A program made the position numbers and the translations under genes. A stretch of DNA of 64,000 nucleotides from Saccharina japonica (lineage: Eukaryota; Sar; Phaeophyceae; Laminariales; Laminariaceae), in the NCBI GenBank assembly GCA_008828725.1, contig MEHQ01004057.1, positions 393,463 to 457,462 of the forward strand, written 5' to 3'. Below the pieces are notes generated by a model, which made no database searches, was not told the DNA's origin, and saw only the letters and a program-made list of their open reading frames with translations. Numbering within the stretch: the first letter of the stretch is position 1; each line of letters opens with the position of its first letter. Below are positions 33,440 through 45,500 of this stretch, piece after piece.

Positions 33440-35060
33440 TCAATCAGAGATGGTACGAGACCGAATAACAGATTCAAAACACGCAAACATATACAACACT
33501 ATTTCTTGATGTTGTTGACGTCGAAGTTGTTGATGAGGTCCAGCCAGCAGGTACTTGAACCGATGCTTGTTGAGGTGCTTCGTGCCGATGTCAGCAGGGT
33601 TGTTGTCTGTCGAGATGTAGTGCACCGAAATACGCCCCGCCGACACCAGCTCTCGGATGTAGAAGAAGCACACAGCAATGTGTTTCGTCCTGGAACTGAA
33701 GGAGCGGGTTCCCAGCGTGTGCAGCGTCGCCGTGTTGTCACAGTAAATCGACACTTGCGCAAATTCCCTTCCAAATCCTAGCTCAGTCAGCATGTTTGAA
33801 CAGAACACTGCTTCCTTCATCGCAAAAGCCGACGCAACTAGCTCCGCCTCCATAGTCGACATAGCGGTCAAACTCTGTAGGCTTGATTTTAAGCTAATCA
33901 GTGCAGTAGCTAGCACCATTAGGTAGCAAGAAGTGGACTTGCCGTTGTCCGGGTTGTTTGCCCAGTTTGAGTAAGAAAAGGCAGCGAGCTTGAAACCACC
34001 TCTCTTGTACGTATCGAAGGGCGTGCTTCGCCGCCACCAGGTGCATCTTACCCGGACTGGACATCGGGCGAGCAAGTTGACCCGTCGTGTAGATCAGGTC
34101 GTAGCGCGGAACTTGTGCGGTGTGCATGAGACACCCCACGATTTCCTGATAGCGCTGCGTCTGCTCGTTGTCCAGTAGAGTGTCATCTGGTTGCTTGTTG
34201 GAAAGCTCCGGACCGTAACCAGGAGTGCTGGTCGGCTTGCAGTCCGACATCCCGAGCCTCTCGAGGATAGACTTGCTGTAAGCCTCTTGGCTAATGGTTA
34301 GGGTGCTCAGCTCACGGTCTCTCTTGATTTCCATACCCAACACAAGCGATGCCTCGCGCCCATGTCGGTCATCTTAAAGCGTGCCTTGAGTTGGCTCTTC
34401 AACATAGCCATCGCTTCCGGTTTGTTGCTAGCCAGAAGTAGGTCGTCTACGTAGAGCGTCAAGATGATATTGGCACCCTCGCGGTTTTACAAGTAGACCA
34501 CACGTGTCATATTTGAGAGGAACAAATCCGATTTCCACAAGGACGGGATCGATGGTGTTAAATCAGTTCCCGGGGCTTTGAGCCAGCCCGTAGAAGCTCT
34601 TGTGTAGCTGCATGACCAGCTCGCCTCCATCCTTGTCCTTCACCTCAAAGCCTGGGGCCTGTTCAACGAACACCTTTTCATCGATGTCCGCCTTCAGGAA
34701 GGCCGTTGACACGTTCATGTGGTGTAGGCCCAAGCCGAACTTCACGGATACAGCAGCGACCATTCTAACGCTCGGCACCGTACAGACCGGAGCGAAAGTA
34801 CTGCCACAGCCGATTCCATGGATCTGGTTCCAGCCTTGAACCACTAGACGCGCCTTGTAGGAGCCGTCAGCCTTTTTGCTCATCACTCACTTCGACTGAA
34901 TCCGCTTCCTTCCCGGAGGAATTTCCTTGCGCGGAACGAGTGAGTAGACTTTACGGTCTTGAAGGCTTGTCATTTCTCTGTTGGCAGCTGCCTTCCACTC
35001 AGCAGCATCTGGCATGGCCCGTGCTTCCTGGATCGTCCTCGGAACTCCCGGTTGAAAGGT
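33440..35060 (-). pseudogene. Copia pol remnant: reverse transcriptase and RNase H
   Basis: In coding order: ARAMPDAAEWKAAANREM (about 35030-34980) and PPGRKRI, the start of the RVT_2 domain. Next comes SYKARLVVQGWNQ...STAFLKADIDEKVFVEQAPG (34886-34563), then LYVDDLLLASNKPEA, whose catalytic YVDD box is at 34442-34453. Next are LGMEIKRD and YQEIVGCLMH (34343-33894). Last comes RNase H with STMEAELVASAFAMKEAVF, YCDNTATLHTLG, SSRTKHIAV and DNNPADIGTKHL (about 33900-33500). The frame is broken at least between 34560 and 34343 and again near 34000, and a stop precedes MSKKADG near 34887, so it is not functional. Confidence 0.9.
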
Positions 35061-36402
35061 CCCACGGCGTACGCATATTCCGTGAATTGAAAGTAGCCAT
35101 CCCGGTGGGCAACGTCAGAAAACTCCCCCTTCACGGTGAAGGCGTAGAGGCTAATAACCTTTTATGGATATTGTGGTGTACCCTGGCTCATTGGCAGAGA
35201 GGCTGTGTCGTCGACATTAGTGACACGCGCAAGTGGGTAGCCTGGAACACGAAGGTACTTCCACGGCGTATTGAAGAGGACGCGATATTGCACACACGGC
35301 GCTTAAGTGGCCAACACACAGACACATATAACCCGCAGAGCAAGCAGGAGCCCAGACGACGGCTGCTTCCCGGAGATGACCAGGACAGCTAAGATGCCAT
35401 AACGATCCGGAGAGATCCACACAAGAGAGTGAGCTACTCGTCTAGTCGACAGAGAATCCTAGGAAGGTAATTCCTCCGCATACTTACGTTACATGTGAGC
35501 CGACACATATACGAGATCTACGGTACACAAGAGCAGTGCTACTGGATATTGACTCTTACTGGCTATGTGCTAACATTTCCATAACAAACTCTATACGAAC
35601 AAAAAGTGTATGTGTTTTAGTGTCGATATATTCGTATGGGTTATAGTATGGCGATACTGAAATTCCGTATAATAAGTATATACATGTACATGGTAGGTTT
35701 TAGTATAAACACACTAAACGCCATACAAACGAAATAAGCAACTAAGTTGCTTAACCAAGCAACTTTTTTACCAAATAAGCAACAATCAAAGCAACCCCTT
35801 TATTTAGTTGCTTACCAACACTACTCCCACATTTCGAACAACCGGGCGCACACACGCACACAGACGCACCTCCGTCTCGGTCGTGCCCGCCCTCGAAACA
35901 TCCCGACTCAAGAGGGGAGGATCCCGGCGCAAGAGTTGTGTTGACGCCATGGTGAAATGTGATATATATTCAGGCTGCAACGGCCATGAAGTATAATATG
36001 ACCCAACAACTTACCCATCCATATGAAACACACTCAAACAACACACGTGCGGCCCAGGCGTATCGTTTCGACAACTCGCCTTGTTCATCAACTTACCTCA
36101 ATACGGCAAAATGAGTGCTTACTACTCATTTCGACGTCAATATGGCTTCAAAACGAGTTTTTAATTTGAGCATTTGTTTTTTGCACTTAGAGTCGGCTGA
36201 GGGGGAGGGGGGGAGGGCAGTGTGGGTCTCGGGGTTTGTTTTTTTGTGCACCCTTGCCTCAGCAGCAGTATAGTACACCTCGTGACAACACACATCATAA
36301 TGTCATTTGTTTTTCTCGATTTGAACGTGCTTTGAACGCAAATCGCACGACACCCGAAAAATATATGTATTGGCTGTACTGTAGTACATACAGCAGTAGT
36401 AC

Positions 36403-36572
36403 AGGTCAGCTATAATAAGAAACAGGAAATCTGGTTCAGGCTGGACTTCCTTTTGGGGAGAGGGTGCTTTCCACACTAATTTTAAGATGACGACTCATGA
36501 ATTTCTTATTTTCCTCTGAATATCAGCCTGGATTTACAATTATCCTGTTTTTTGTTACGTAGTAGGTGTCCT
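36403..36572. mobile_element. ~160 bp MITE, copy 1 (AATAAGAAAC family)
   Basis: It starts with a worn GTCAGCTATAATAAGAAACA and ends in AGTAGGTGTCCT. The interior AATCTGGTTCAGGCTGGA matches the copies at 41090-41247 (same orientation) and 59348-59514 (inverted). Confidence 0.7.
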
Positions 36573-37060
36573 GCACTACGAGTACTGCACAGCAGTAGTA
36601 GTTGTACTCTCGTATCACAGAAAAGAGGGGATGCGAATGCAGCAGACAGAGCAGTTACTACTTACTGTGGGTAAACATTACAGCAGTAATAAGTAAGTAG
36701 TCTCTGGCACATTGTACCTGGTACGCTACAGGATTTTTCTTGGTGCGGGTTTCAAGGCCGTTTGCCGACGTAGTCGGTGGTACAACAGTAGTAGGTAGCG
36801 CACTTTTGTTTACGTACTGGAGATACACGTATTAATAGTGCGTACGACGCGTACGTAACCGTTATTTTTCATTTTGTCGTTTGGACACTGCTGCTGCTGC
36901 AGGTGTAAAAAACACATGCTTGCGCCATTTGCCCACAGTTAACCCGCAGTACTAAAAACAACATAGTTAGTTGTACACGTACGAGTACCCATTGGCACCT
37001 AAAACTTCGTTGTACTGATGGTGATGCTGTGTACAGCAAGCAGTAAGAAGTACTGTGTAC
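36573..37060. other. No gene seen
   Basis: GTAC- and CAG-rich spacer without supported features. Confidence 0.4.
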
Positions 37061-37692
37061 CCGCACACAAATTCCTAAATACTTGCTACTTTCTTGCTGT
37101 TTGCCAGATTCGCCCGCATGTGGTACCTACTGCTTGCTGTGCTTCGTTCAGTACACTCCTACTATTATTATTGTACTACTATTAATAATACTATACTGCT
37201 GAGTGGACTCTTCATACACACAAAGCAAACAAGGAAGATGTAGTAGACAGCAAGGGCTGATACTTCCGAGGGGGCATGGAGTGAATTGACACACGACACG
37301 AAGTGAGACGTGGAAGTGTGGAGGGCGTAAGCTTTATTTTGACCCATCCGCCGGAGGATAAAAAAAAAAAAAAAAAACAAGGAAGATTTTGTTTTTCGAA
37401 GTGCGGTAAGAGCAATATCATACCTGCCAACCTTTCTTCGATCAACCAATGAATATCGTGCAATCAACATACTCATACTGCTGTTGTATTGCTGTATACG
37501 ACTGTCAGCTCACGACTGTACGAGTACTCGTATACATCAGTAAGCACTGCTGCTGCACCCGTGCACAAATTCCCAAATGTTTGCTACGAACCTTCTTGCT
37601 GTTTGTTTGCCAGGTTCGCCCGCATGGTACTACAGTATACTGTACATCGTCCAGTACATTACTATTATATACTGCTGTGCGGAACTGTTCAT
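37061..37692 (+). repeat. Diverged tandem duplication
   Basis: The block beginning CACACAAATTCCTAAATACT at about 37064 recurs at about 37562. Both copies run through TTCTTGCTGTTTGCCAG and TTCGCCCGCATG, then through ...ACTGCTG to TTCAT, and continue into AAACAAGGAA. The first copy is interrupted by a retroposon. Confidence 0.7.
37227..37387 (+). mobile_element. Short poly(A)-tailed retroposon with 13 bp target-site duplication
   Basis: AAACAAGGAAGAT occurs at 37227-37239 and again at 37375-37387. Between them is a 135 bp sequence ending in an A run of about 17. The duplicated neighbouring segment at 37700-37730 has AAACAAGGAA continuing straight on, without the insert. Tail and duplication indicate LINE-type reverse transcription of a short RNA. 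The source RNA is not identified. Confidence 0.75.
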
Positions 37693-37854
37693 TAAAAACC
37701 AAACGAATAGTAAACAAGGAATAATTCGTTTTTTTCAAGGTAGCAACAATACCGCACCAACCAGTGGTGGGAGACGGTGCGAATACCACCCAATCAAGAA
37801 CGTTTCCTGAAACGAACCGGAAATTAATTTGCGACGGCCTGCGGTTCAGCTTTC

Positions 37855-38498
37855 ACCATGATATCGTCGAAAAATTCCGTGCACCCAGCTGGGTGGAAAT
37901 TTATTGCACACCCAGATCATTTTATATAGGTTTTACTGTGTACTCGTATAGTGCACCAAGAACCCTGATCCCACGACCGTTACGTGGGAGGACGGTTCGC
38001 GCCTCCCGCTCTCGGTTTAAGGTTCGCGCTTCGCGCTCACGGCGTCCGGCGGCTCCTGCGGAGGGCTGATTATATTTCTGGACCTTGTGGGTGGGAGCAG
38101 GATGCCAAATGGGATCAGATCTGGGTGGGATCAGGTCCGGGTGGGAGCACGGTAACACCCTGCTTCCCCTTCGCACCCTGCTCCCACCCGCCGGACATGA
38201 TCCCACCCGGATCTGATCCCATTCGGTACCCTTCTCCCACCCACAAGGTGCAGAAATTTAATCAGCCCTCCGCAGGAGCCGCCGGAGGCCGTGAGCTCGA
38301 AGCGCGAACCGTGAATCGAGAGCGCGAAGCGCGAACCGTCGAACCGTCATCAGATATCTCACGTGTCGGTCGTGGGATCAGGGTTCTTGGTGCACTACGA
38401 GTACACAGTGAAACCTATATAAAATAATCTGGGTGTGCAGGGGTGTGCAATGAATTTCCACCCAGCTGGGTGCACGGAATTGTTTCGTGATATCGTGG
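37855..38498. repeat. 0.64 kb near-palindrome (foldback element)
   Basis: The left arm (37855-38149) and right arm (38179-38498) are imperfect reverse complements over about 300 bp, with a loop of about 29 bp centred at 38164. Matching landmarks include ATTCCGTGCACCCAGCTGGG, GTGCACCAAGAACCCTGATC, GGCTCCTGCGGAGGGCTGAT and TGGGATCAGATC. It ends 172 bp before the ATG of peptidase gene 2. Some open frames cross it, but they mirror one another and I do not call them. Confidence 0.9.
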
Positions 38499-38670
38499 GG
38501 TATTTTTTTTTTGTATTTTTTAATGCTAAAATATATTCGAACACGCAACTGCAGCACCACATACATACACGCGCAACAAAACACAACATTCCGCAAACTG
38601 CGCTTGCTTGCCGACGGCTGCGAGCAGGACGGCGAGTGCCTCCCACACCCCGCCGGCCTTCTCGAGAAAC

Positions 38671-39532
38671 ATGCATCATGCGCACCGCACAGCGAGCACC
38701 CTCTTCTTATTTGCCTTGGCGGCTTCAACTCCGTGGGGTTCGGCGGAGAGCTTGCCGCATACTTCGCTGAGCGTTGTGGAACGTTCTCTGTTGACGACGG
38801 CACAGGATTCGTTTAATGGTCACCACAAAGGGTTCGAAGCGACCACGCAATGGAGCGGAGAGAGACTCCGTGCCAGCCAAGGAGGCGCTCGCGCACCGCA
38901 CCTGGCCTGCACCGAGTACAGCCGCGGTGGCGAGGCTATCTCTTATCTCCAGGAGTTTCTATCGCCCGAGACTGTGCGGCCTGTAGCTCACTCGAGTACT
39001 CACGGGGCCTGCTTTTTCGTGACGGCGTCGCATGACGAAGCGCGGGCAATGTCGGACAGCGAGTACTTCGGACTGACCAGCATCTCGCCGTTCCCATCCG
39101 CCCTGAAGATCGCCCCAGGTGTCCTGGACCACGGCGTTAGTGGTGACCAGGCGGGCCAGAGCCCGGGCAGACTAGCCACGACTCATGGTCGGTCGATGCG
39201 CATGGACAACGTGGAAGGCCTCAACCTCGAGCTGTCGCCGGGCACGCTGCCAGCACATTCGCCTCAGGCCCGCATGTACATCGCTGAACTGTTGGGTGAG
39301 CTGATGTCGGAGTCGATCGATCTGCACGCTGGCAACGTATGGTCGGATCCGGTGGCGGCAAACGGCGAGCACCGCACTACCCCGGGAGGAGCTGTGCGCG
39401 AGAGGGAGTGGAACAAGGCTGCTACATTGGTGCACGAGCTGAGCGTGTCGGGAAGGACGACCCCTGGTGACATCTGCTCCTGGGGTAGCGTCTCCATGCA
39501 TCACTCTGCGGACGATCTGCTGTTGGTTTCAG
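38671..39532 (+). CDS. Signal peptide and propeptide exon of peptidase gene 2
   Basis: The ATG at 38671 opens MHHAHRTASTLFLFALAAST and a cleavage-type PWGSA, a good signal peptide. The frame is also open upstream from 38608, but without a better start. The rest is a propeptide-like domain containing ACFFVTASHDEARAMSDSEY and GDICSWGSVSMHHS, ending LLLVSG with donor AG|GTGCGC. It is far more G+C- and codon-structured than the surrounding introns. Gene 1 has no counterpart in this window. Past the donor the frame stays open to 39819, but the sequence becomes Cys/Phe/Arg-rich and reads like intron. Confidence 0.8.
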
Positions 39533-42500
39533 GTGCGCTCCTGCATACGTACATCTTTTGCGGTTTTCGCAGGCGCATGAGACAACTTCTTCGTTTCGCC
39601 TCTTGCCGTTTTGTTGTGCGTTGTTTTTTGTGTGATTATTGTCTCGGGATTGATGCGGGGTTTGTCAAGATACTTATCACATGTATGTGCAAGATGTGTT
39701 TGGTGTTGCGTTGGGTTTTGTTCGCACGGAGACGAAGGAGATACGTAGTACCGTTTTCCCTTTTTACTTTTCGAAGACTAAACATATTGGGGAAGCGGAG
39801 CGTGTCCTGCTGCTGTTGACAGCGGACGGATTCTACCGAGGGGCAGTTGCGAGTTAGGGGATCACCGAGGTAGGGAAAACATCAGGCGTTTTTTTTTTTT
39901 CTTTGAAAAATTGATGGTCGACCATACTAAAAGGCATATATTGAAATATATCCCCCGATTTCTATACTTTATCCTAGATAATAATCCAGTGATGCGGTAA
40001 AGGGTAAAGGCTCCAGGAGCCATTTTACGGTATTTGGGAGCCGGACCAGGGATTCCAACCCCCCACAACGCCACAACGGCAATAAATGCACTGCTTGCTC
40101 TGTCGTGATTCCTAATCTACATGAGTATATACGTTGGAGCAGCCGTGCACCGATTATTTTAGAGGTGATGATGCTTGAGATACTAGTCGCACCCATTCAT
40201 TGTGGTATGAAATGAGTGCATTTAAAGGGAGGCAGAGGCACACATCAGATGATGATGGGAGACCCACGACTAAGCGGTAAACAAAACACAACCCCGACGC
40301 GTCTTAATCAATACGTCATTCTACGTGTACTATATATAGGTATATCATAAGTATATGGCATATCTGTCTACTGTACAGCAGTGTTAATACTGTACTCTTG
40401 TGGAATCAGGCAACACGCACGTTTGTGTCACGTGCGGCGGGCTTCCACGTGTTACTGTGTACCATATGTATGATCAATGGGAGTTGTCGTGCTATACATC
40501 CGATGAACTTCACAGCAGTCCTGGTGTGCCCCGCTATGTATCGGTCGTTTTTTATAGTAAGCGGCTGAAACGATGTTTATCGTGATGGCTCGGGAAGGGG
40601 CACCGAAATCCGTCGATAAATCGAAAATCGACGATCAACGTCGCATTTCCATACTATAAATAAACCCTATCGGGTATCAGGTACTACTTGTACATTTTTT
40701 TTTAGTGTTTTGGGTGTTTCGTTCAATTTTTTGCAGCCGCTGTTTTCCGATTATCTCTGAATTATTTCGAGCGAACGAAGTGGAATTGGAAGAAAGTAAA
40801 AAGTGTGAATCGAGTTCCCTGTGATGAAACGAACAAGATGGCCGAAATATATGTTTGAGAAAACTTGCAGGGGGCGAGGTATAGAGACTCTACATAACCC
40901 CATGGACTGTGGTCCATTTTCCCTTAATCCGTTGAGTTTTCAGAGGTTGGCCGTGTCAAATATTGTTGTTAAAACATAATCACCTAAGACGTTAAGACTC
41001 GCGTTTGTTTTGCCTATTTTCTGCCCGAACTCACAGCTGACGTATTAATTTGGTTGAAGGGGGGCATATCATGTGTCCGCGTACAGGAGAGGACACCTAT
41101 TAATAATAAGAAACCGGAAATCTGGTCCAGGCTGGATTTCTTATTTGAGCGAGGGTGCTTTCTGCAAGATAAAGACTCCCGAATTTCGTACTTTTCAATA
41201 AATCTCAGCCTGGCTTTCTTGTTGTCGTGCTTCTTATTAGGTGTCCTGTGCTGTATTCCTCTGGGCGAGATTTATCATTTTCCGATGTCAAATTAAAAAG
41301 TAGATTTCGCGTTCGACCAAAATAGAGCTATCTCCGTATTTAACAATAATACTTGTGCTGGCTGCCGTACGCGGTTTTTGTTGACCTGGAGAAAAAAAAA
41401 AATCCAATACAGTACGTCTATGTACGAGTACAGTATCCGTCTAACACAGGGGGTTGCAGATGTACCTTTTTCGAGTCAGGGGATTAGCCTATCCCCCAGA
41501 ACAAAATTCAGGTCGGGAGAATTCACAGATGACGTGTTTCTTATTATTTGTAATATGTGCGAATACGTCGTACTACAGCAGTAGTTGTATTGAAAGTTGA
41601 TTCTAACAAAATAATACGTACGAGTATAGAGAGTTGTCAGGAATGTGAAAAAAAAAATCATCGGACGGACCCACCCTACAAACTTTTCGATATATATATT
41701 CCGCATCCCATCAAAATGTCGAACCGCATCCTCAACGTTTGCGCGTAATAACACACTATTACGGAGAACCATAGTAAATAGAACCTACCGTAAAGACAAA
41801 AAACTAAATATTTACGTATTTTTACTAACAAAATTTGGTCCTATTTACTATGGCCCTCCGTAAATATTAATATTTGATACTACTATTAACAATATCAGCA
41901 GGCGGGACTATTAATACCTGGTATAATAGATAATAATGATGGGGTCGGTCTCGTGATTGATGTCCCACCTCTCCAAACAACGTGATGCGCACAGAGAACA
42001 GACAGCGGTACTCGGAGCTTACCACAGAAAACCGGGATATTATGCAGTACGTACGATACATATTGTTTGTAAAAAACCCGTAAGTACGCGCGATCGAAGT
42101 ATCACACTCAGCTATACTGTAGCAAAGTGACTCCACTTTCGGCCAAATCCTCGATCTCACAGCTGTTTTTTTTATTTATGTTTAATTATTGGTTCAGCAC
42201 ATTATGCATACATAGATAAGCGGTGTGTGGCCGTGTACAACACACAGCAGGGTATTCGCTACTATACTGTCTGTCTGAGCTGTACCAAACAGAGACCATC
42301 CGTGCCGTCGCGAAGGTGTGTCGTACTTATACGACACACGACACCAACCAGCAGCATTCCCCGCGTGCATTTATTTTCAACGTCGGAGACAGTTCACCCG
42401 CACGAAACCTGTTCGACCAAGCGATGCATTGCCACAAGCGTTATTTGTCAGGATAATGTACTGTAGAAGGGCACGTGCAAACACGTAGTTTAAAAACACA

Positions 42501-45500
42501 TATATTTATTATGCTGTATTTTAAAACCCCGGCAAAAGAGTACCACCCACGAAAAGGGAACATACTAACTCTATCACTCTCTTATGCCCGGGATGTATTA
42601 TATCTACTGTATATATATATGCTTGAAGAACGCCAAGGCTCTTCGAGCTGGAAAAGTCGCGCGAAGCAGGGGTAAATATTGCATTCAAGTTGGAACTATA
42701 CGTTGAGGTGGATGCCAACGCCCTGTTAATATAGCTAAGAAGGTCGTCCAAGGCACGCCGTGAGCGGGTTAAGCCGCGTGGCGTAAAGGGCGCGTCATTC
42801 AAAACAATAAGCGGTACATACGTACGAATACTGCTTGCTGTAAGTTTGCCTCGAGTTAATTGATATGCCTCGAATACCTTACTTTGGAGAAGGCAACCGC
42901 CTGGAGGGGCCACTTCGGGCAAAACAAATACCATGGTACCTGGTAAGCCCACTGCACTGCAGTCTTTGAAAAAAAAACAGATCCGTTTTTGATATTTTTC
43001 CAGTTGCAACAAGGGTGCCCAAAAACAAATTCCCGAGATCCACATTACCCCCCCGGTCCTAAATGCAAAAAAAAATCGCTCAAATTAAACACTCGTTTCG
43101 AAGCCATATTGACGTCGAAATGAGAAAGTAAACACTCATTTCGAAGCCGTATTGAGGTCAGTCAGTTGATTAACATGACAAGACGTGTTGTCGAAACGAT
43201 ATGCCTGGGCCCTACGTGTGTTGTTTGAGTGTGTTCGATGGGTAAGTCGTTGGATCATATACTTGATGGCCGTTGCAGCCTGGATATATGCCACATTTCA
43301 CCATGGCGCCAACAACTCTTGCGCCGAGATCCTCCGGTCTTGAATCGGGATGTTTCGGGGGCGGGCACAACCGAGACGGAGGGTGTGTCTGTGTGCGTGT
43401 GTGCGCCCGGTTGTTCGAAAGGTGGGAGTAGTGTTGGTAAGCAACTAAATACAGGGGTTGCTTTGATTATTGCTTATTTGGTAAAAAAGTTGCTTGGTTA
43501 AGCAACTTAGTTGCTTATTTCGTTTGTATGGCGTTTAGTGTGTTTATTAAAACCTACATATATATAATTATACGGAATTTCAGTATCGCCATACTAGAAC
43601 CCATACGAATATTTCGACACTAAAACACATACAATTTTTGTTCGTATAGAGTTTACTAAGGGCAGTCTAAAACCCATACACTTATTCTGTACGGCGTTTA
43701 GTATACTATGTTAAACTCCATATAGCTAAAATAAGAAAAAAAGCACGATATGGTTGCTTTGATTATGCTTATAATAAGCAAGCCAAAATACTTGATTAAG
43801 CATGCTCATTTTAGTTGCTTACCAACACTAGGCGGGAGGCGCTCGTCGTGCGTCGTTTTGTGCGTCGCGCTCATTCTCGCCGCGTTTTCGACGGTTCCAA
43901 GAAATAGTATCGCCGCGTTTTGGTTCGAACGTACCGCAGCTCCTCTAGTTTCCAAAGCAGAGGCTCGTAGGTGCACCGAGCTCGAGCCACCTGCATCACC
44001 TTACATTACATATGGGCTCGTGTGGGCTGGAAGACTTGGATCAGGTTGCACATCAGGCAAATGGATCAGGCAAGGCAGCTTTTGTTCGCATACACAGTAC
44101 TCAAAACTCAAAAACAGACCACAAGAAGACTTACCGCGCTGAATCATGGATTGACTTATGCCCAGTCAAGTAAATATAGTATAATAGTTTCGTCCTCAGT
44201 CCCCATTCCAAGATCAAGTCACTTGTTGAGTGTAGGAATTAGTGTTCAGTCGTGGTTTATATAGGATTTATTAAAGGTGAGAAATACCACCCCCCTCCCT
44301 CCCTCCCCTCAGCAGGCCCGAAATACAAAAATTGAAGTGCGGGTCTCGGGAATTGTTTTTCGTGCGCCCTTGGTTGCAATACAATTTCTGTTAAAGTTTC
44401 GATATTTCATGACTCCCTACCGAAAGCAGCATTTCTCCAGTTATAATGCTCAGACCAACTCTGTGGGCAGGTTTAGAGAGCGTAGGTCATGGGAAAACAT
44501 GTTTGTCTCAGGAGTTGGATCGATCCGACGCCTTTTTCATCAAGAAACGTGCCTCTTACCCGAACACGACTCCCCATGCCTCTGGCATTCAAAAACGATT
44601 TTGAAACATAAATGGCAGTTTTTTCGGCTGCTGATACTGCTGTTTTGACTCGGGTTTTTGACGAGGACGCCGAGCTCTATTAATAGTAGGCGAACCTACC
44701 TGGATCTCTAGTTCGACCGTCCGTAGCGTCTTATGCGGCCACAGCAGAGTGTAGACACCAAACAGCAGCTCCGAAACGGTAAAAACAAACGCTGCTGAGT
44801 ATACTTTCGTTTTGTGATGCAAACACAGCCATGCCTGCTCTCCCTTAAACACCCAAGAGCCCCAACACCTCTTGGAGGCTATAACGAACAAGATATACGT
44901 TGGTCGGGAGCAGTTATGAGCATTAGAACTGGAGCTATGTGCCCGTGTCCGGTAAGGAGCACTGATATGGTGTCAGCGTACCATAACTAATATTGCTGCT
45001 GTGAAAAAGACGAAACATATTTTTCCTCAAAATACTCAAGTACTCTTTTTTTGTTTGATCGAAGGGGCCCCTTAAAAGCTGCCTTGCTGTACTTGTAGGT
45101 GCGCCGAACGCGGCTGGTACTTGCAAATAGTGTATGCGTTCATATAGGCAGCACATGGTAACTCAAGTCTAAGGCAGTTCCTAACGTGTTTGGGCTTCAT
45201 CCAAATATTCCTTTTAAGGCCATGGAAGGGAACTTCAGGCAAAAATTGCTAAACACACCCTGAACCTGACTCAATCACATCTTAGGTGGCCCCGATTCCC
45301 CTTTTTAGGGAGTTCGTATCTATAACGGCGTTACTTTGGTGCACAAAAGTGCCGTACTGCTCGTTTTCAGGCGCAGATGCGTTACCTTGCGCACGTAAGG
45401 CGCGTAAGGCACCGTACAGCGTCCAAGGCAAACCTGCGGTGAGCAAGGGCCTGAAGGCATTCTTAAGGCAGGGGTAAGGTGCCAGGGCTTACTTACCCAG

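Larger units (their letters stand above)
32789..35586 (-). mobile_element. Ty1/Copia retrotransposon, internally deleted, with two LTRs
   Basis: The LTRs at about 32789-33222 and 35160-35586 are over 90% alike and have TTATGGA/TCCATAA ends. The coding strand is minus. Next to the left LTR the minus strand shows a polypurine tract, TTGAGGGGGAG (33223-33234). Next to the right LTR it shows GGTTATTAGCC, a plausible degraded initiator-tRNA primer site. Only about 1.9 kb lies between the LTRs: reverse transcriptase and RNase H, without gag, protease or integrase. An intact Copia interior is usually about 4 kb or more. Confidence 0.9.
32604..35821 (-). mobile_element. MITE with 19 bp TIRs, split by a Copia insertion
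   Basis: The left half is 32604-32788 and the right half 35587-35821. Together they match the uninterrupted MITE at 43431-43828. The ends GTGTTGGTAAGCAACTAAA and its reverse complement are flanked by TA. The Copia element interrupts it near the CCCTTAGTAAA/CTCTATACGAA junction that copy B keeps intact. Confidence 0.85.
32327..36256 (-). mobile_element. TIR DNA transposon, copy A, inverted, truncated and carrying nested insertions
   Basis: The sequence is the reverse complement of copy B (43010-44372). 32327-32603 matches about 43830-44095, and 35822-36256 matches 43010-43430. The terminal inverted repeat survives at the right (GGTCTCGGGG...GTGCACCCTTG, ending 36256). The other end is cut off at the LTR-like repeat. 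A MITE and then a Copia element have inserted into it. Confidence 0.8.

Noticed and set aside
39533..39819. Extension of the propeptide exon to the end of its open frame at 39819
   Set aside because: After the donor at 39533 the translation turns Cys/Phe/Arg-rich and unlike the exon. The phase-1 donor matches the exon-2 acceptor exactly and joins SG to LDHL.
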